DNA of 64,000 nt. It comes from Torreya grandis (Eukaryota; Streptophyta; Pinopsida; Cupressales; Taxaceae). The DNA lies in contig JARHVA010000224.1 of the NCBI GenBank assembly GCA_037957365.1, forward strand, positions 1-64,000. Direction: 5' to 3'. How positions within the stretch are numbered: the stretch's first letter is position 1; every line of letters starts with the position of its first letter. Below the pieces are notes generated by a model. That model was not told the origin of the DNA and made no database searches. It saw only the letters and a program-made list of their open reading frames with translations. Position numbers and translations under genes: made by a program. Positions 27,891 through 40,537 of the stretch are shown here, in pieces.

Positions 27891-28610
27891 ATCTTCCTTT
27901 TGAAAATAATTTTTTACATTAACTTTTTCAATTAATTTACAAATTAAAAATTTATAATTTTTAAAAAAGTATAGTAATCAGGAAAATAGAAAAATTAGAA
28001 AACCCTAATTGATTTAGGATTTGGATCTCAAAGATTGGGTTTACCAAATGTTTAACCATAAAATTTTTCTATAGTGGGGTTATCTCTAAATTAAAGGGGA
28101 CATAAAAATCACAATGTACAAGGGTGATATTCATATCTACAGTAGGGTAATTGGGTGCTAAAAGTAGATATAATATATACTAAATTTATTATGCTAATTT
28201 ATGTTAAAAATTGTAAGTAAAACTATAATAGATATAGAACATACAAATAATTAATGTACTTAGCTAGTTATGATGCTAATGCAGTTCTAGATCGAGAACA
28301 AGTAGAAATAAGACTCGAAGATGATTCTGGAATAGTCAACAAATTTTGGTGTTAGTGCCTCTAAATCCATGATCACTTGCATTAGACTGGGGTGGTTATG
28401 TCAATGCTAGTGTCAGGGTTTGACAAAGGTGTCCTTAATGGAATACATATTCAAACATGATGTAACTACCTAGATACTTTTGGGTTTGTCTTCACCTTCA
28501 CTCTGGTGCATTCAAATCTGGGTCATGGACTATCATTCATCATGAATTAGTAAACCCTAGTTCTTCATCCTCATGGTGACCTTGAAAAAAATGGGTTAGT
28601 GGGCATACAG
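27891..28610 (-). other. Gypsy-N leader region and primer-binding site
   Basis: Mostly non-coding. Next to the 5' LTR the plus strand reads atgggttagtgggcatacag (28591-28610). It resembles the Gypsy-2 leader, atgggtttagg...ttgggcatacca (53997-54025), with a small internal deletion. On the minus strand this gives a PBS starting TG(G)TATGCCCA. Gypsy-N and Gypsy-2 therefore seem to share the same unusual primer tRNA. Confidence 0.5.
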
Positions 28611-29386
28611 TGTTGAGATGAACTCAAATACCCCTTTATCAATAAGCAATACTTATATAGCCAATACTTTGAAGATGCCCTTAGACTGATGTAGTTCTCC
28701 CTTACATGTTGGATTGTGTGAGAATCATGCAATATGTGATAAGAAATTACAATAATGACCTAGCTTGTAACTTGGAAAATATAGCGCTTAGGTTGCTCCT
28801 TTAGTATTTTGGACCTATAAATGTGTTGTCCCTATGACTAATATATAAATAAGAGAAAATATGGAAACTTTTCTCAATTTAATGCTTGATAAAATGCTTT
28901 TGATAAGTTGCCTTTGTCTCTTTTGGTATTTTATAGGTGAGGAATGAATGATAATCGATCTTGCATTTATATCAATCCATTTGGAGAAGTAACTTACATT
29001 AAATCACTTAGGATAAACATCAAGATACATTTAATTTACAAATTAGATGACTTTAGGGCACTAGCAAATTACATCAGAGTAGGGCACTAATGTCAATATA
29101 GGTGTCTATCTCAAACACTAATGTCTAGGGAACATGAAAGTAGGTATAGACTCAGAACTTGCATAGGTGGAAGATAGACATATTTTAAATATTTTGAGAA
29201 AGATAAAAGGTTTGGGTCATCAACACAAGACTTGTTGGACTAAGATATAGGAAAAGAGTCACAAGGTAGAATAAATGTGAGACTTTAAAAAGTATAAAAT
29301 GTTCAAAATTGAGAGGAACAACCAAGCTTTATTTTTTCTAGGTGTACAAGACTAATGTGCTATATAATTTAGAAATAATGTCTACA
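28611..29386 (-). repeat. Gypsy-N 5' LTR (right copy)
   Basis: Homologous to 22536-23308. Starts tgttgagatgaactc and ends agaaataatgtctaca on the plus strand, that is TG...CA on the minus strand. Confidence 0.85.
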
Positions 29387-29812
29387 CTTCCTCAAAATAT
29401 TTAAGTCCACATCCATACATAATCATTCAAGCATAATACTAATGTTGACTCCTTGTCAATTTATTAAGATTATCAAGATTAAATGACTGAATTATGGATT
29501 TAGTCTATTTAGGTCTTTTAGATTGAATATAAAATTCAGAAGGTTCCTCAGACTCTAAGTTATCTAAAATTAGATCAACTTCCTTTAGGGTATCTATTTA
29601 TTCATAAGGAGAAACATGAGATTCAAATTCATCAAAAGAAGAACATTGAGGGGGTTCCATAGAGGGCTCACAAAAAGATTTTTCACAAATTAAAACATTC
29701 ATATTCTCAAATATTTATAGTTTATATGGATCATACATTATTAATTCTTTATTTTTACCTCCATAACCTACAAAGATGCACGAATAAGAGGTAGGATCAA
29801 GTTTCTTTCTTT
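29387..29812 (-). pseudogene. Copia-1 integrase-RT linker
   Basis: The minus strand reads FVGYGGKNKELMMYDPYKLY and FENMNVLICEKSF, matching the copia block FVGYSxxxKGYRLYDPxxxKxxISRDVxFDE, followed by acidic sequence (SMEPPQCSSFDEFESH). Coding is traceable to about 29400, where Gypsy-N cuts it. Confidence 0.75.
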
Positions 29813-30520
29813 TTATTTAAAAATAAGGATGAAAGTAGGATTACCAAAGATCCTAAGATGAACAACATGGGTTTTATTATTAGAACACATTTCTAAAGGA
29901 GTATAAATGTTAAAATATTTTATATGGGCTCTATTTAGAATATGTATAATAGTATTCATGGATTCAACTGATAAAAATTTGAGAACATTTATAGAGTGCA
30001 ACATTTTTCTAGTCATTTCAATAATGATATGATTTTTTCTTTTAGTAATACCCTTTTGTTGTGGAGAATCGAGAGTTATTATCTCTCTTTGAATACCACA
30101 ACTAGTAAAAAAATTAATCAAATTATTCACTAATATATTCACCACTATTATCAAATATTAATCTCTTAATAAAAAATTAGAAACATTTTCAACAACTTTA
30201 TTTTTTTGAACTTAGATAATACTTAATGTTTCTTCTTTATAAAATGTGACTAAATCATTCTAGTATGATCATCAATAAAAGTAGCATACTATAAAGAACC
30301 ATTAAGATATGAAATTTCAAGTGGTCATGTAACATCACTATGAATAAGTTTTAAAGGATGTGAAGAATTCACATCATGATTTTTTTTAAAGGGGTTAGTA
30401 TGTTGCTTATCACATAGATAACTCTCACAAGATTCATGATGAGAAGAAATAGAAAGACCAACAACAAGTTTATGAGATGACATATCATATAAACTTATAA
30501 AATTAACATGTCATAATATT
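29813..30520 (-). pseudogene. Copia-1 integrase remnant
   Basis: The open stretch 29813-30154 on the minus strand reads NNLINFFTSCGIQREIITLD, SPQQKGITKRKNHIIIEMTR, MLHSINVLKFLSVESMNTII and LNRAHIKYFN...LRIFG. It is a textbook copia integrase (F-CxxxGIxRxxTxxxxPQQNGVAERKNRTI). In the usual PQQNGVAE motif the catalytic Glu is replaced: here GITK. Upstream frames give LIHSDVT, NGSL*YATFIDDHTR and the GAG-pre-integrase traces SSHHESCESYLCDKQHTNPF near 30430. Confidence 0.85.
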
Positions 30521-31040
30521 TTAATCCATAATTGAGATTCATACCTACTTTGTGAAAAAAGACAACATGCATAAGAAAAAAATATGTAAACCATTCTGTT
30601 GAATATTTTCAATAGTGAGAGAATCGAATTGATTTCTAATAGACCATTTATATTTAATAAAAGTTACTATAAAATATTCATTCATAAGTTGAGAATAAGA
30701 TAATAGATTTTTATTAAGTTTAATAACATAAAAAAAAAATTATAACATTTACAAATTTTGTTTTTCCTTGATTAGTAGCTTCGAAAACCATGTTATCACA
30801 TAAATAAATATTTTCAGATATATCTCTAGCATCATATTAAATATTTGGTAAAAAAAATTATACAATACGATGTACCACTATCTGTAATCCATTAATTTAA
30901 TTATAAGTAAACAAAATAATATATAAAGTAATAATATAATAATTTTATTTCTGATTATGGTTTTAATTCTTCTAATGTTTTTGGTTAGACCCTTTCTTCA
31001 TTTTGTTAATTTTAGAGGTTTTATTATCGGCTCTATTTTT
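30521..31040 (-). pseudogene. Copia-1 protease remnant
   Basis: The minus strand near 30895-30865 reads WITDSGTSYCI, the aspartic protease active site of copia elements (W-x-x-DSGASxHM). The rest of the protease fold is too mutated to follow. It processes the polyprotein in live elements. It lies between the zinc knuckle and integrase, the normal copia place. Confidence 0.65.
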
Positions 31041-31720
31041 ATTTTTATAATTTTTTTTCTTTTATGTCAAAATTTACCATACAAATTACAATTCCCATTA
31101 AACTTAATTTTATGATTCTTATTACTATGTTTCTTGTTCCTATTTTTGCTACAAATAGAGTTAACGTTAAATTTTTGGTTTCTATTATTTTTAGAAATAA
31201 TATTAAGCATGATAAGTGTGTGAATGACATTCTGTTTAGAATTAGAATTTGACATCGCTTGTTATTATTTAATAATAAGAGTTGAAAGGGTATTGAGGTC
31301 AATGATATCTTGCTTTGTTTGATATTTAGAATTAAGAATTGAAATAAAATTGTGAAATATTCATGAATATTTAACTAAATAATAAAATAAAAAAGTTAAT
31401 CTCGAAAAAAATTATAAATGCATCCATCTAACTATTTTTTTTTTAAATTTTTATAACAAAATTAACAATTTTTTCATTGCCTTTCATGGGTGTAGTTAAC
31501 AATTCAAGGAGTTTAATTATATTAGATGTACGAGTTTCGAAGTATCACTAGAATAATATGCTTACCAATATGGAGTAGGAATTCTTCCTTAACATTTTAA
31601 AATATAATCAACATAGCTTTCTATGATTTATATTAAAATGTATTGATAAGCTTAGCTGAGACATTTCTCTAAAAGGTTTTTTTAGTCTCAAACATAATAT
31701 TCTATAATTTATGATCCATA
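31041..31720 (-). pseudogene. Copia-1 gag remnant with zinc knuckle
   Basis: The minus strand near 31140-31050 reads NHKIKFNGNCNLYGKF, a stop, then HKRKKL, which is a decayed CCHC knuckle of the form CxxCGKxGHxxxxC. Further upstream, fragments such as TKQDIIDLNTLSTLIIK (31265-31320) and TTPMKGNEKIVNFVIKI (31450-31500) match the copia gag pattern around its conserved helical repeat. Dead, with many stops. Confidence 0.6.
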
Positions 31721-32856
31721 AACTCAATTTTAATGTGATTTTTTCAAATGTTATAGTTAAACCTATTTAAAATTTGATATTTGTTTAGAAAAAAATAGGA
31801 CAAACCATTATTTCCCTTTAAAATTGACACTACAACACTATAAAAGCTTTTAAAAAAAACTGGTGTGATTTTATACTCTATTTGATAATAAAGTAAATTT
31901 TTAAGGAATACAACTAATTATTGTTTAATTTTATGCAAAATAATTTTAAAGAACTATGTAAACACTATTTTTTAATTTTGATGCAAAAAATATATTAAGA
32001 AGCTTCAAAATAAAAAATAAACTATTCCATTGTGTCCAGGATATGTAAAAACTTAGAATATGATTGATTAAACAACCACTTTAGACAAGGAATTGTCTAG
32101 AAGAAGGGTTGAAAATGTCATAAATAGAGTATTTTGAATGTGAGATATTTCAAGCATGCCAAAAAAGATTTTTTAAGTAATTATTTATTTTTACAAAAAC
32201 ATTGACTAAAAACAATTTAACCAAAAAACTTGGTAGCAGGTTTTGAACTTTAGACTTCCCCTTTTACAATTTTTTTATCAAAATAAGCACTAAAAACTCT
32301 ACTACTACAATAGTTTGAAATATATAAGCACAAAAATATTTTTATTACTTATTTAACCGATTAAATTTTTATTTAAAAATCTGTGCATGTAAAAAATATT
32401 AAATGATTTTAATATTTGGGTAAAAGCAAATAAAGAAGGTAGACCCCCCTCCAAGGTTGTGCAAAATAAATGATATTTAATAAAATGGATATTTATTAAA
32501 TACTTTTGAAAACTATTGAAACGACCTTTCAATGTATCCTGTAATAGTAATATCAATGGTGGAGAACAAAGGAGTATCGTAGAGGTTAGAATAAGCTATT
32601 ACAGGGTTTAAAACTTACTATTCTACCTGCAAACCTTGTAATGAAGAATTCAAAAACTTCAAATCCTGATATTGTCACTCAAACACTTATTTTCTGATTT
32701 TCAAAGCTATTATAGTCGTACAATAGCACCCAAATGAGGAATAAAAACTTCAAAATATTTAAGAATCTTGTAAAGGTTTTGCAGGAGTGTTTACAGGTTA
32801 AAAATACTAAACATTCAACCTTTAAACACCAGGAATAAGATGGTATGCCATTACAC

Positions 32857-32876
32857 TTTTTTTTTTTTTTTTTTTT
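32857..32876. repeat. Poly-T tract
   Basis: An uninterrupted run of about 20 T. On the minus strand this is a poly-A run, but no retroposed coding sequence or TSD was recognised beside it. Confidence 0.9.
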
Positions 32877-33591
32877 AATTTTCTCATCTTCAAAGTGCCA
32901 CATGGGGTTGTTCCATCACACCCAAGTGAAAAAATTGATGATGGTTGCTTCGGGTTAACCTCTAGTTGTTTCAAATAAGATTAGTTTTTTTAATATTTAT
33001 CATAGAATGCTCCACAGGAAACAAGATGTTAGATAAAAATATATTACGGAAAGAATCTTCAGGAACCTCCCATGGCCATACAATGTTGAGTGTAGAGTTG
33101 AAACATAGTCAAAGAGATCTCACGAGTAAGTGAAATCAACATTTCCAATAAATTATAACACATCTCCTTACTTTGGTACCATATTAAAATGAGGAATATA
33201 CAAAATACACATGATAGATCTAGATGTGAAATTAATTAACAACGACACACACATTTGACATAGATATTTAACGTAGAAAACCTCAACCATGGTAAAAAAT
33301 ACAATGATTGTTCATTTATCTATAAACTCAAGTATCTTATATATTCTTTCAAACTTTTACTTAATTTCTCAAATTAATTCACAAAACCTTCACAGAGATC
33401 ACACATAAAAATATATCTCACATCATTTACAAAATAATATTGTGTTCATTATTATGATTTTTCCAAGGGGTAAAACCCTTTTTATATTGAGGTATGAGAT
33501 ACATTGTTATAACTAAAGGATCTAATCTATCCCTAAGGAACACAATGATCATATTTAATAACATGTTTTATTATTTTATTTACACAATGAT

Positions 33592-33692
<101 letters not shown>

Positions 33693-34199
33693 TCTTTACC
33701 GATGTAATATGTTAAGGGGTCAATAATGGCACTGCCTAACATTAAATATTCTAACAACATCTACCAATGAGTATATAAAACTAGTCATAAACATTTCACA
33801 CCATGATCCATATCAGTACATCACTACAAATTAGATCATAATGAGAAAATAAATGAACAACATGCATAATAATTTATATTTACATTAAGTGCAACATCAT
33901 CATGGAAATTAAGACAACATAATCATGGAAAATAAATATACATCCATGCCAATATCAAAGATATACTTTACATCATGAGTCAACATCGCTTAATAAGAAA
34001 TAACCTCACATATATCAAAAGAATATCATAGTCCATATACATCATATTAATAAAATGAATATCTGTGTACATCTCAAAATAATGACTATACATTGAGATA
34101 TATACATTGCATAATATAAAATATAGAGCTACAAAAAAAAATTAACTTTGATTCTAGTCATCTTTGAGAGGAATCTTTTGAAGGCTAGCCTACTGAAAG

Positions 34200-35077
34200 A
34201 TATGTCCTATCCCATGTGGTGGTGGCTATGGTGGTGAACCCATCACTCTTAGTTATGGGGAAGGATGTGCTATTGATCTCTTAAATGCCGAGGTGTGACA
34301 TGACCTAGATGTATGATTCAATATTTAGCTCTAGGTGTGTTCATGAAAGTTTAGTTCTATAATCACTACCATTATTACTAACTCATATAAACTATGATAA
34401 TATCAAGCCTCATCCTTCACTTATATCACATCATACTTGGTCTGTACCACATGTCTTGTTCCTTAGACAAACCCTATTGTGAGACTAATGTGTCTCACCT
34501 CATCTCACTAATTATACATCCTCTACACTTAAGATCAAGCCCTATCTTATCACTAATAGTTATCACCAACTATATATCCCTCGTGGTCAATTGGATATTA
34601 ATAGTTTTCATCTGGGAAACTTCCCCCCTAAGTGTGGCCAACTCTATATCTCTCTCTATGATAATACCTTGTAACATCTGGTGGCCTCAACCTAGACCCT
34701 TTCCAATTATGTCTATATCACAACCACACCCTCCTCCAACCTTCAGATATTTGTAACCTTAGAAACTATCACCCACTCTAATCTAGCTATGGTCACTTAG
34801 TCAGCCTCTGATCGACTCAGATGTGGTGGCCCTATCTAGCCTAAAGTCTTCCTCTATCTTGTTCTAAACCTTCTATGATAGTAAGGGTCACCTCAATATC
34901 CTCTATCTCAGTCTGCCCCTCTTCTCCATCAAGATCAAGGCCCTCTACCATCTCAATATCATGATTAGAGGAATCCTCATCATTGTTACCAATGCTTCCA
35001 CTACTATTATTATCATTGTTAATAATTTTTGATCCTAAATCAATCATCATGAGAATAATATTTTGTAATGGTACTTG

Positions 35078-35157
<80 letters not shown>

Positions 35158-36420
35158 TTAAACTAGCCTATATCATTATACCTATATAGGTGTTGGTCTA
35201 TCCCATCTCTACTAACCCTATCTTGAATGTTGAGCCACTAGAGGTCTGGGTATACTTAATTCATTGGCCTAAATGACATCCACTAGGTTTCATATGTACA
35301 TGTGACCCCTACATCTACTATCCCTCAACATAAGCTTGATCAATTAGATGTAATGTAAAAAAAATATTAACTTCCACAACACTCAAGGCAGGAGGCCCCC
35401 ATTCACTTATCTCCTATGTCACATGTGCACAGTAATGAGGTCCATGAGGTACATCTTATTGGCACCCAAATGACCTCTAAACATGATCTGATTAGTATCA
35501 CTCTATTATGAAATTATGATGACACATGATATAGTAAGGAGTGGTCATGTATCGTGTCACCTGACAACCTCTAACCAATTGAGTTGAATATGCATATGTG
35601 GGCACTAGATGAAGTATCCATCTATCATATCATTTATAGCTCACCAATAGAAGGGCATGTCCCCTTTGTATCCTCATCAACCCCCTCTTATCTGATACCA
35701 GTCATATGTTAGTGGATCCTTTGCATTCCACTCTTATCTTTACCCAGCTAATATCTCAATAGTGATGTGTTCCCAAGCCCACACCTAAAGCAATGCATAG
35801 GGATAATGATCCTACCCTAATGATGGACACCATGTGTAAATATTTGTACAACTATGCCAATACTATTGGGCCCCAATCAAAGCAATTAGATCTATCAATC
35901 ATGTCTTGATTAAATCTTACTAGTCCTGTATGGATAAATTGATAGCGCTTGTTAGGAAATAATATGCTACAAAAAATGGCCATTAAAATCATAATCTCTA
36001 ATAAAATCAATGATGTGTTGTTACTGCATATCCATTTTTACATAAGGCCAAGTCCTCCAGTGTGTCTATATCAATCATTCCACCCTTAGTAACTACATCA
36101 ATGACACCAATAAAGTCCTTCAATACTATTAGATGTCCCTATTACATCTTGTGTATCATGGGTCCTTATATTGGAATGCAAAGTATCCACCACACATCCT
36201 CCAATGAAATAATAGTCTCTCTAGTAAGCAAGTGAAATATACTCATCTCTAAGTGATAGTGCTTGGCTAGCACTAAAAAATAGGCCATGTTCATTTAGAT
36301 CATAGGCATTTGCACAAACTTTCACAATCCAAATGTCTCTAGAAAGGCCAAGGTATCCTTAGTCCACAATCCTAATAGTTGTAATACACATGAAAACCAA
36401 TCATGAGTTATCAATATTAT
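34200..36420 (-). pseudogene. Plant mobile domain (PMD) protein remnant
   Basis: The minus strand carries broken pieces of the PMD (aminotransferase-like, PF10536) family, which is found in plant transposons and in MAIN-type nuclear proteins. Near 36260-36170 it reads HYHLEMSIFHLLTRETIISL then EDVWWILCIPI, matching H-x-x-x-x-x-F-H-L-P-x-G-E-M-T-I-T-L-x-D-V-x-x-L-x-G-L-P-I. Near 35785 it reads VWAWEHI, the hallmark LQxWxWERF block. Near 35450 RSFGCQ and DVPHGPHY resemble the later RQFGxxQxIP block. The C-terminal side (34841-35050) is an acidic Asn/Asp/Glu-rich tail. Stops and frameshifts are frequent and a TA microsatellite (35079-35156) interrupts it. Whether it came from a transposon or a host gene is open. 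Confidence 0.6.
35079..35156. repeat. (TA)n microsatellite
   Basis: 39 TA units without interruption, inside the PMD remnant. Confidence 0.97.
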
Positions 36421-38740
36421 GACTCATTTCTCCAATAAAAACAAGTCAACACACTAAATTAATTTTATCTATTTAAAACACTGGAAACATTCTCCTCAAG
36501 AGTAGTACCTCAACATAAAAACATTATTCAGATTACCCAGGACAAAAATATTCATTATTCATATCATATAGAAACCTCCTCTAAATTAAGTTCATTTGAC
36601 ACTTAAGTGATTTAGTCGATAAAGTTGATAATTATGTAATTTTGTCAATATAGCCATTTAGCAAGGCATTACTACCGTTTCACATGATGATATTATTATC
36701 TTAAAGGGCATTATCATTGTGTTCATGGTTATTTTTTTAATGTGTTATCTTCATTTCATAGGTGATATCATTTTTTCATAAGGCATTATGATTATTTTAC
36801 TCTTTTTCCCACCATTTGGGTGTAGGCCACCCAAATCAATGTTTTCACCATTCAAGCATTTATCACCCATTTTAGTGATATCATTGATTTGGTCAGGATA
36901 TCACTGATTTGGTCATGATATCTCCAATTTATTAGTGATATCACCATTTGCATGTGTGATAACACCCTAAATCTACCTAGCATTAAATGTTTATAATATA
37001 ATAAAAAATAAAAAATAAATGTACTTATCGAGTCCATGTTCCATGTTGGTTGTCTATACTCATGGATCCACTAACCAAGGTGTTTATGTTAAGGAATGCA
37101 CATCGTTTACCTCGAAGATCTTGTGTGTAAATCTAGAGCAAAAAATTTCAAGAGGGTAGGGTGAAAATGAACCATTTTCACCCCCAAGGGTCAATTTAAA
37201 TCTCCAAATTAAAAATTCTAACCCTACCCCTCCCATCGCATCATTCTTCATGGCCAAAAAATAAGCCTCTAGGGAAGAAAAATGATTGCATCATCCTTTG
37301 TCTATGTTTATCTCATTTTCTTCTACTTTCTTCATTTCTTGGCCTCTTTAATCATAGAACATGTCATTTTATTCTTTTTGAGGGCCCATCCATCAAAATT
37401 ATTTTTAACCAATCCCTCGATGGGGCATCCTAGGTATATCAAACATTGTTTGGGGCATCATTTTGAACTCATTTTCATAGAATTGAACAAGAATCAATAA
37501 AACATGAACATATCATTATCCAGTCATTATAAGATTATTTTAATAACTTTTTCATTGTTTGAAAAGCTAATGCTCCATATGTGTCTCTTGAATGCCTTTT
37601 CAAATAACAAGAAAATGTAGACACTTCACTTTCATCCTTTCATGTCTAAATTGCAAATAAGAATGAATTTTTTTAATAACATGCAAATCAAATCAAAAAT
37701 CACTGAAATGCTCAAATTCATCTGCACATTTGACATTCATATTCTAAAACACATTAGTGCATTCCTAATTGGGAAAATATACTATATCCAATCATCACCT
37801 TCTTCTAATTCACCCTAAGTCAAATTTATACTTTACAAGTGACATTCTTTACTAATTAAATGGAACAATTAATCAAATTTCAATATTACATAAATCACAT
37901 AAAAGCTAATCAAGATTAATTAGCTAATCAAATCAAATCAAATGTCTAAACAAAAAAACCATGGGAATTGGCTACATTTCTAATTATGTAAATTGAATAA
38001 ATTCAACAAATGTCATCACATAACATCATAATCCAAGTTGTCAAAATTTAGAAAATATCAACATAAATGCAAGTAAATATTATAAATACAACCCATGTTC
38101 AATCAATGCAAACTATATCCAAAATATTAATTTTATTTACCATCCAAATTGGATTGAAACTTAACCACACATCTAAATTATCATCCAAAGGTTAAAGTCA
38201 TTTTGAAAAATTTATAAATAGAGGAGTGACATTCTACTCTTATCATTTTTTTTGTGCGAACTTACTCTACCAAAATATGACAAAAGATTCACCCATTCTT
38301 TCATTGCTTGATCAACACATGCATAATGCAAGGGAAGATTTCATAGGAATGATGTCATGACATTAACGAATATTCTAAGCTCTATATCTAGGCCAAATAA
38401 TCATGTATGCTAGTAGGATAAAGAGATCCAAAGGGACGGTAAATTGTATTATTTGTCTTCTATTTTAAAATTTTATCTTTTCTTTGTCCTTTCCCAATCC
38501 AAGGACATGTGCTTGGGTTTTAGGTTATTATGCATTCAATTTTAATTTCATACTAATGACATAACTAACTTCTGCATACTCATTTGTTTACACTATGCAC
38601 TAATGCTTCGTCCTTACTAGGTGACATAATAATAATAATATCAAAATGCTTTATTTCATAGCTTAATACTAATAAAAATGGATGTTAAGACTCATCTTAA
38701 CACGTTTCAGTGCTCTGGTCATCTAAACCTTTTGAATAGT

Positions 38741-38742
<2 letters not shown>

Positions 38743-38821
<79 letters not shown>
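38743..38821. repeat. (AAT)n microsatellite
   Basis: About 26 uninterrupted AAT units. Confidence 0.97.
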
Positions 38822-38877
38822 TGATGTGCCCAAATTGAATGAATCTTCGTAGTCATAACCCCTTCCTTAATGGGATA

Positions 38878-38904
38878 CCACCACCACCACCACACACACA
38901 CACA
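38878..38904. repeat. (CCA)n(CA)n compound microsatellite
   Basis: Five CCA units followed directly by about six CA units. Confidence 0.95.
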
Positions 38905-40426
38905 TAGAGTTTCTTCATTTTCAAATAAATATCTTGTAACCCTCCATCCACAAAACCACTTCTAATTACTTGTAGTCACTTATTTCCTCTATTCTCAATT
39001 AATTTCATATAGGTTTCTTGGTCGACTAACATTATTTTCATAGTCTCCATTTTTTGGCAAGTTGTATGTTATGTGATATCCTTATGGTTGCCTTTAGTCT
39101 TGTACAATTTTTTTACAAGTTATACGCTATGTGATATTTACATATAAATGGTATGTAAATAAATATATTTCCCTCTCAATTTGACTTGATTTTATAAACA
39201 TCATGAACAACCTAAAAATCCCTACAACATTATTGCTCAACATGTGCTTTGAATATGTTCAAATTTAAAAAGAAGCTAACATTATTAAAAAATTAGTAGT
39301 TTTGATGGAGGTGTTTTATTTAAAAATATCTATAATTTCTATGATATTTGTGTTTGATTATTCATACCATTTATATTTGAAAATATATATAAATTTTTAT
39401 GAGTTTTATGGTTGATAACTTGATATCTTTGATATTACAAACATCTATAATTTTGTTGCTTTTATGTTTTAACCTTAAAAACATCAACAACTTTTTTTTA
39501 TGGATGTTTAACCAAGTTTTTTAAATTTGTGGTTGATTACTATTAACACATATTCTCATTTTCACAAGCTACAAAGACAATCCTCTCGTAAATGCAAATA
39601 TGGCTCCCTTGGTAGTTGTGAACTAATAACATTGCCTTAATATGTATTCACAAAATTAAAGTTGATAATACTTCTTCCCTCTCTCATGTGCTTCAATTAT
39701 GGTTATAATACATAACATATTATCATTACACAAATAACATCAAATATAATGACTATTATCATTAAACAAACAATATCAAATACAAAAGCTATAACACTCC
39801 AGAATTAAAATCAAATATAGATAAAAACATTAGCTATATACCCACAAGTTGAACATGAAAATAATGATTATAACATAATCAATATTTACATCAAACAATA
39901 CACCAACATTTACAACAAATATATGAAAAAATAATAATTATAATGCACAAAAAATTAACACAAAATAAATAAATAAATAAAATAAAATAAAATAAGAAAT
40001 ATAAATGCATAAGCTATAATTTAACATCTCCTTTTATACATATAAAAAGTCATATTAATTTTTTTTCATTACATTTCAATAATTACTTATAATAATTACT
40101 TACATAATTATAATATTTATAATGATTTAAATTACACACTTTAATCTATTTAATTATAATATTCATAATCACTTAAATTAAACACTTTGATTTATTTAAT
40201 TATAAAATTTATAATAACTTAAACTAAACAAATCGATCGGAATATAAAATTTATAATGACTTGAATTAAAATGCACTTAATTGTGATATAGAATGCTATT
40301 ATATCCTTTTGTGCATACAAACCCAACACCCAACCAAACAAATTGCATGTATGGGATTGTATAATCGATTATTTTAATTCAAATTATATTTGTTTAACAA
40401 TTATACGCAACATGCATTGATCAAAA

Positions 40427-40427
<1 letters not shown>

Positions 40428-40460
<33 letters not shown>
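40428..40460. repeat. (AT)n microsatellite
   Basis: About 16 AT units followed by a short GA run, about 80 bp before the first lipoxygenase exon. Confidence 0.95.
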
Positions 40461-40465
<5 letters not shown>

Positions 40466-40537
40466 TAACAGTTATATAAAATGAAAAAATAAATATTACT
40501 AAATAAATAAATAAAAATGTACAAATATGTCTGTAAG

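Larger units (their letters stand above)
22536..29386 (-). mobile_element. Gypsy-N: gag/protease-only Ty3/gypsy element nested in Copia-1
   Basis: Direct repeats at 22536-23308 and 28611-29386 flank 5.3 kb. On the minus strand they read TG...CA (TGTAGACATT... to ...CATCTCAACA for the right copy; the left copy starts TATAGACATT). The internal part has gag (about 26420-27890) and protease (25856-26100) on the minus strand. No RT, RNase H or integrase is seen in the remaining 2.5 kb before the 3' LTR; instead there are AT-rich sequence and a hairpin-repeat cluster (24108-24398). This fits a non-autonomous derivative that depended on a relative's enzymes. The 5-bp flanks (gaaca, cttcc) do not match, so the TSD has decayed or the boundary is a few bases off. 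Confidence 0.75.
20950..31750 (-). mobile_element. Copia-1: degenerate Ty1/copia retrotransposon, split by Gypsy-N
   Basis: The minus strand gives copia domains in order: gag with a broken zinc knuckle (31050-31720), protease with DSG (30865-30900), GAG-pre-integrase and integrase (29813-30520), the integrase-RT linker (29400-29812), RT (about 21500-22535) and RNase H (20990-21460). The integrase-before-RT order is diagnostic of Ty1/copia. Gypsy-N interrupts it at 22536-29386, just upstream of the RT start. LTRs are not recognisable: the 3' side abuts the Gypsy-1 LTR at 20741 after about 200 bp, and the 5' side fades into AT-rich sequence after 31750. Heavily mutated throughout. Confidence 0.8.
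36421..40537. other. Non-coding AT-rich interval upstream of the lipoxygenase pseudogene
   Basis: No coding frame is supported. It holds a short tandem of gatatcaYtgatttggtca units (about 36870-36940), microsatellites at 38743-38821, 38878-38904 and 40428-40460, and long A/T-rich stretches. The N-terminal (PLAT) exons of the lipoxygenase were sought here and not found. Confidence 0.5.

Noticed and set aside
31045..31302. Overlapping open frames on both strands
   Set aside because: They fall in the AT-rich Copia-1 gag/zinc-knuckle remnant; only the minus-strand traces match a family.
32857..32876. Poly-A tail of a LINE or processed pseudogene on the minus strand
   Set aside because: No coding remnant or TSD was found next to the tract.
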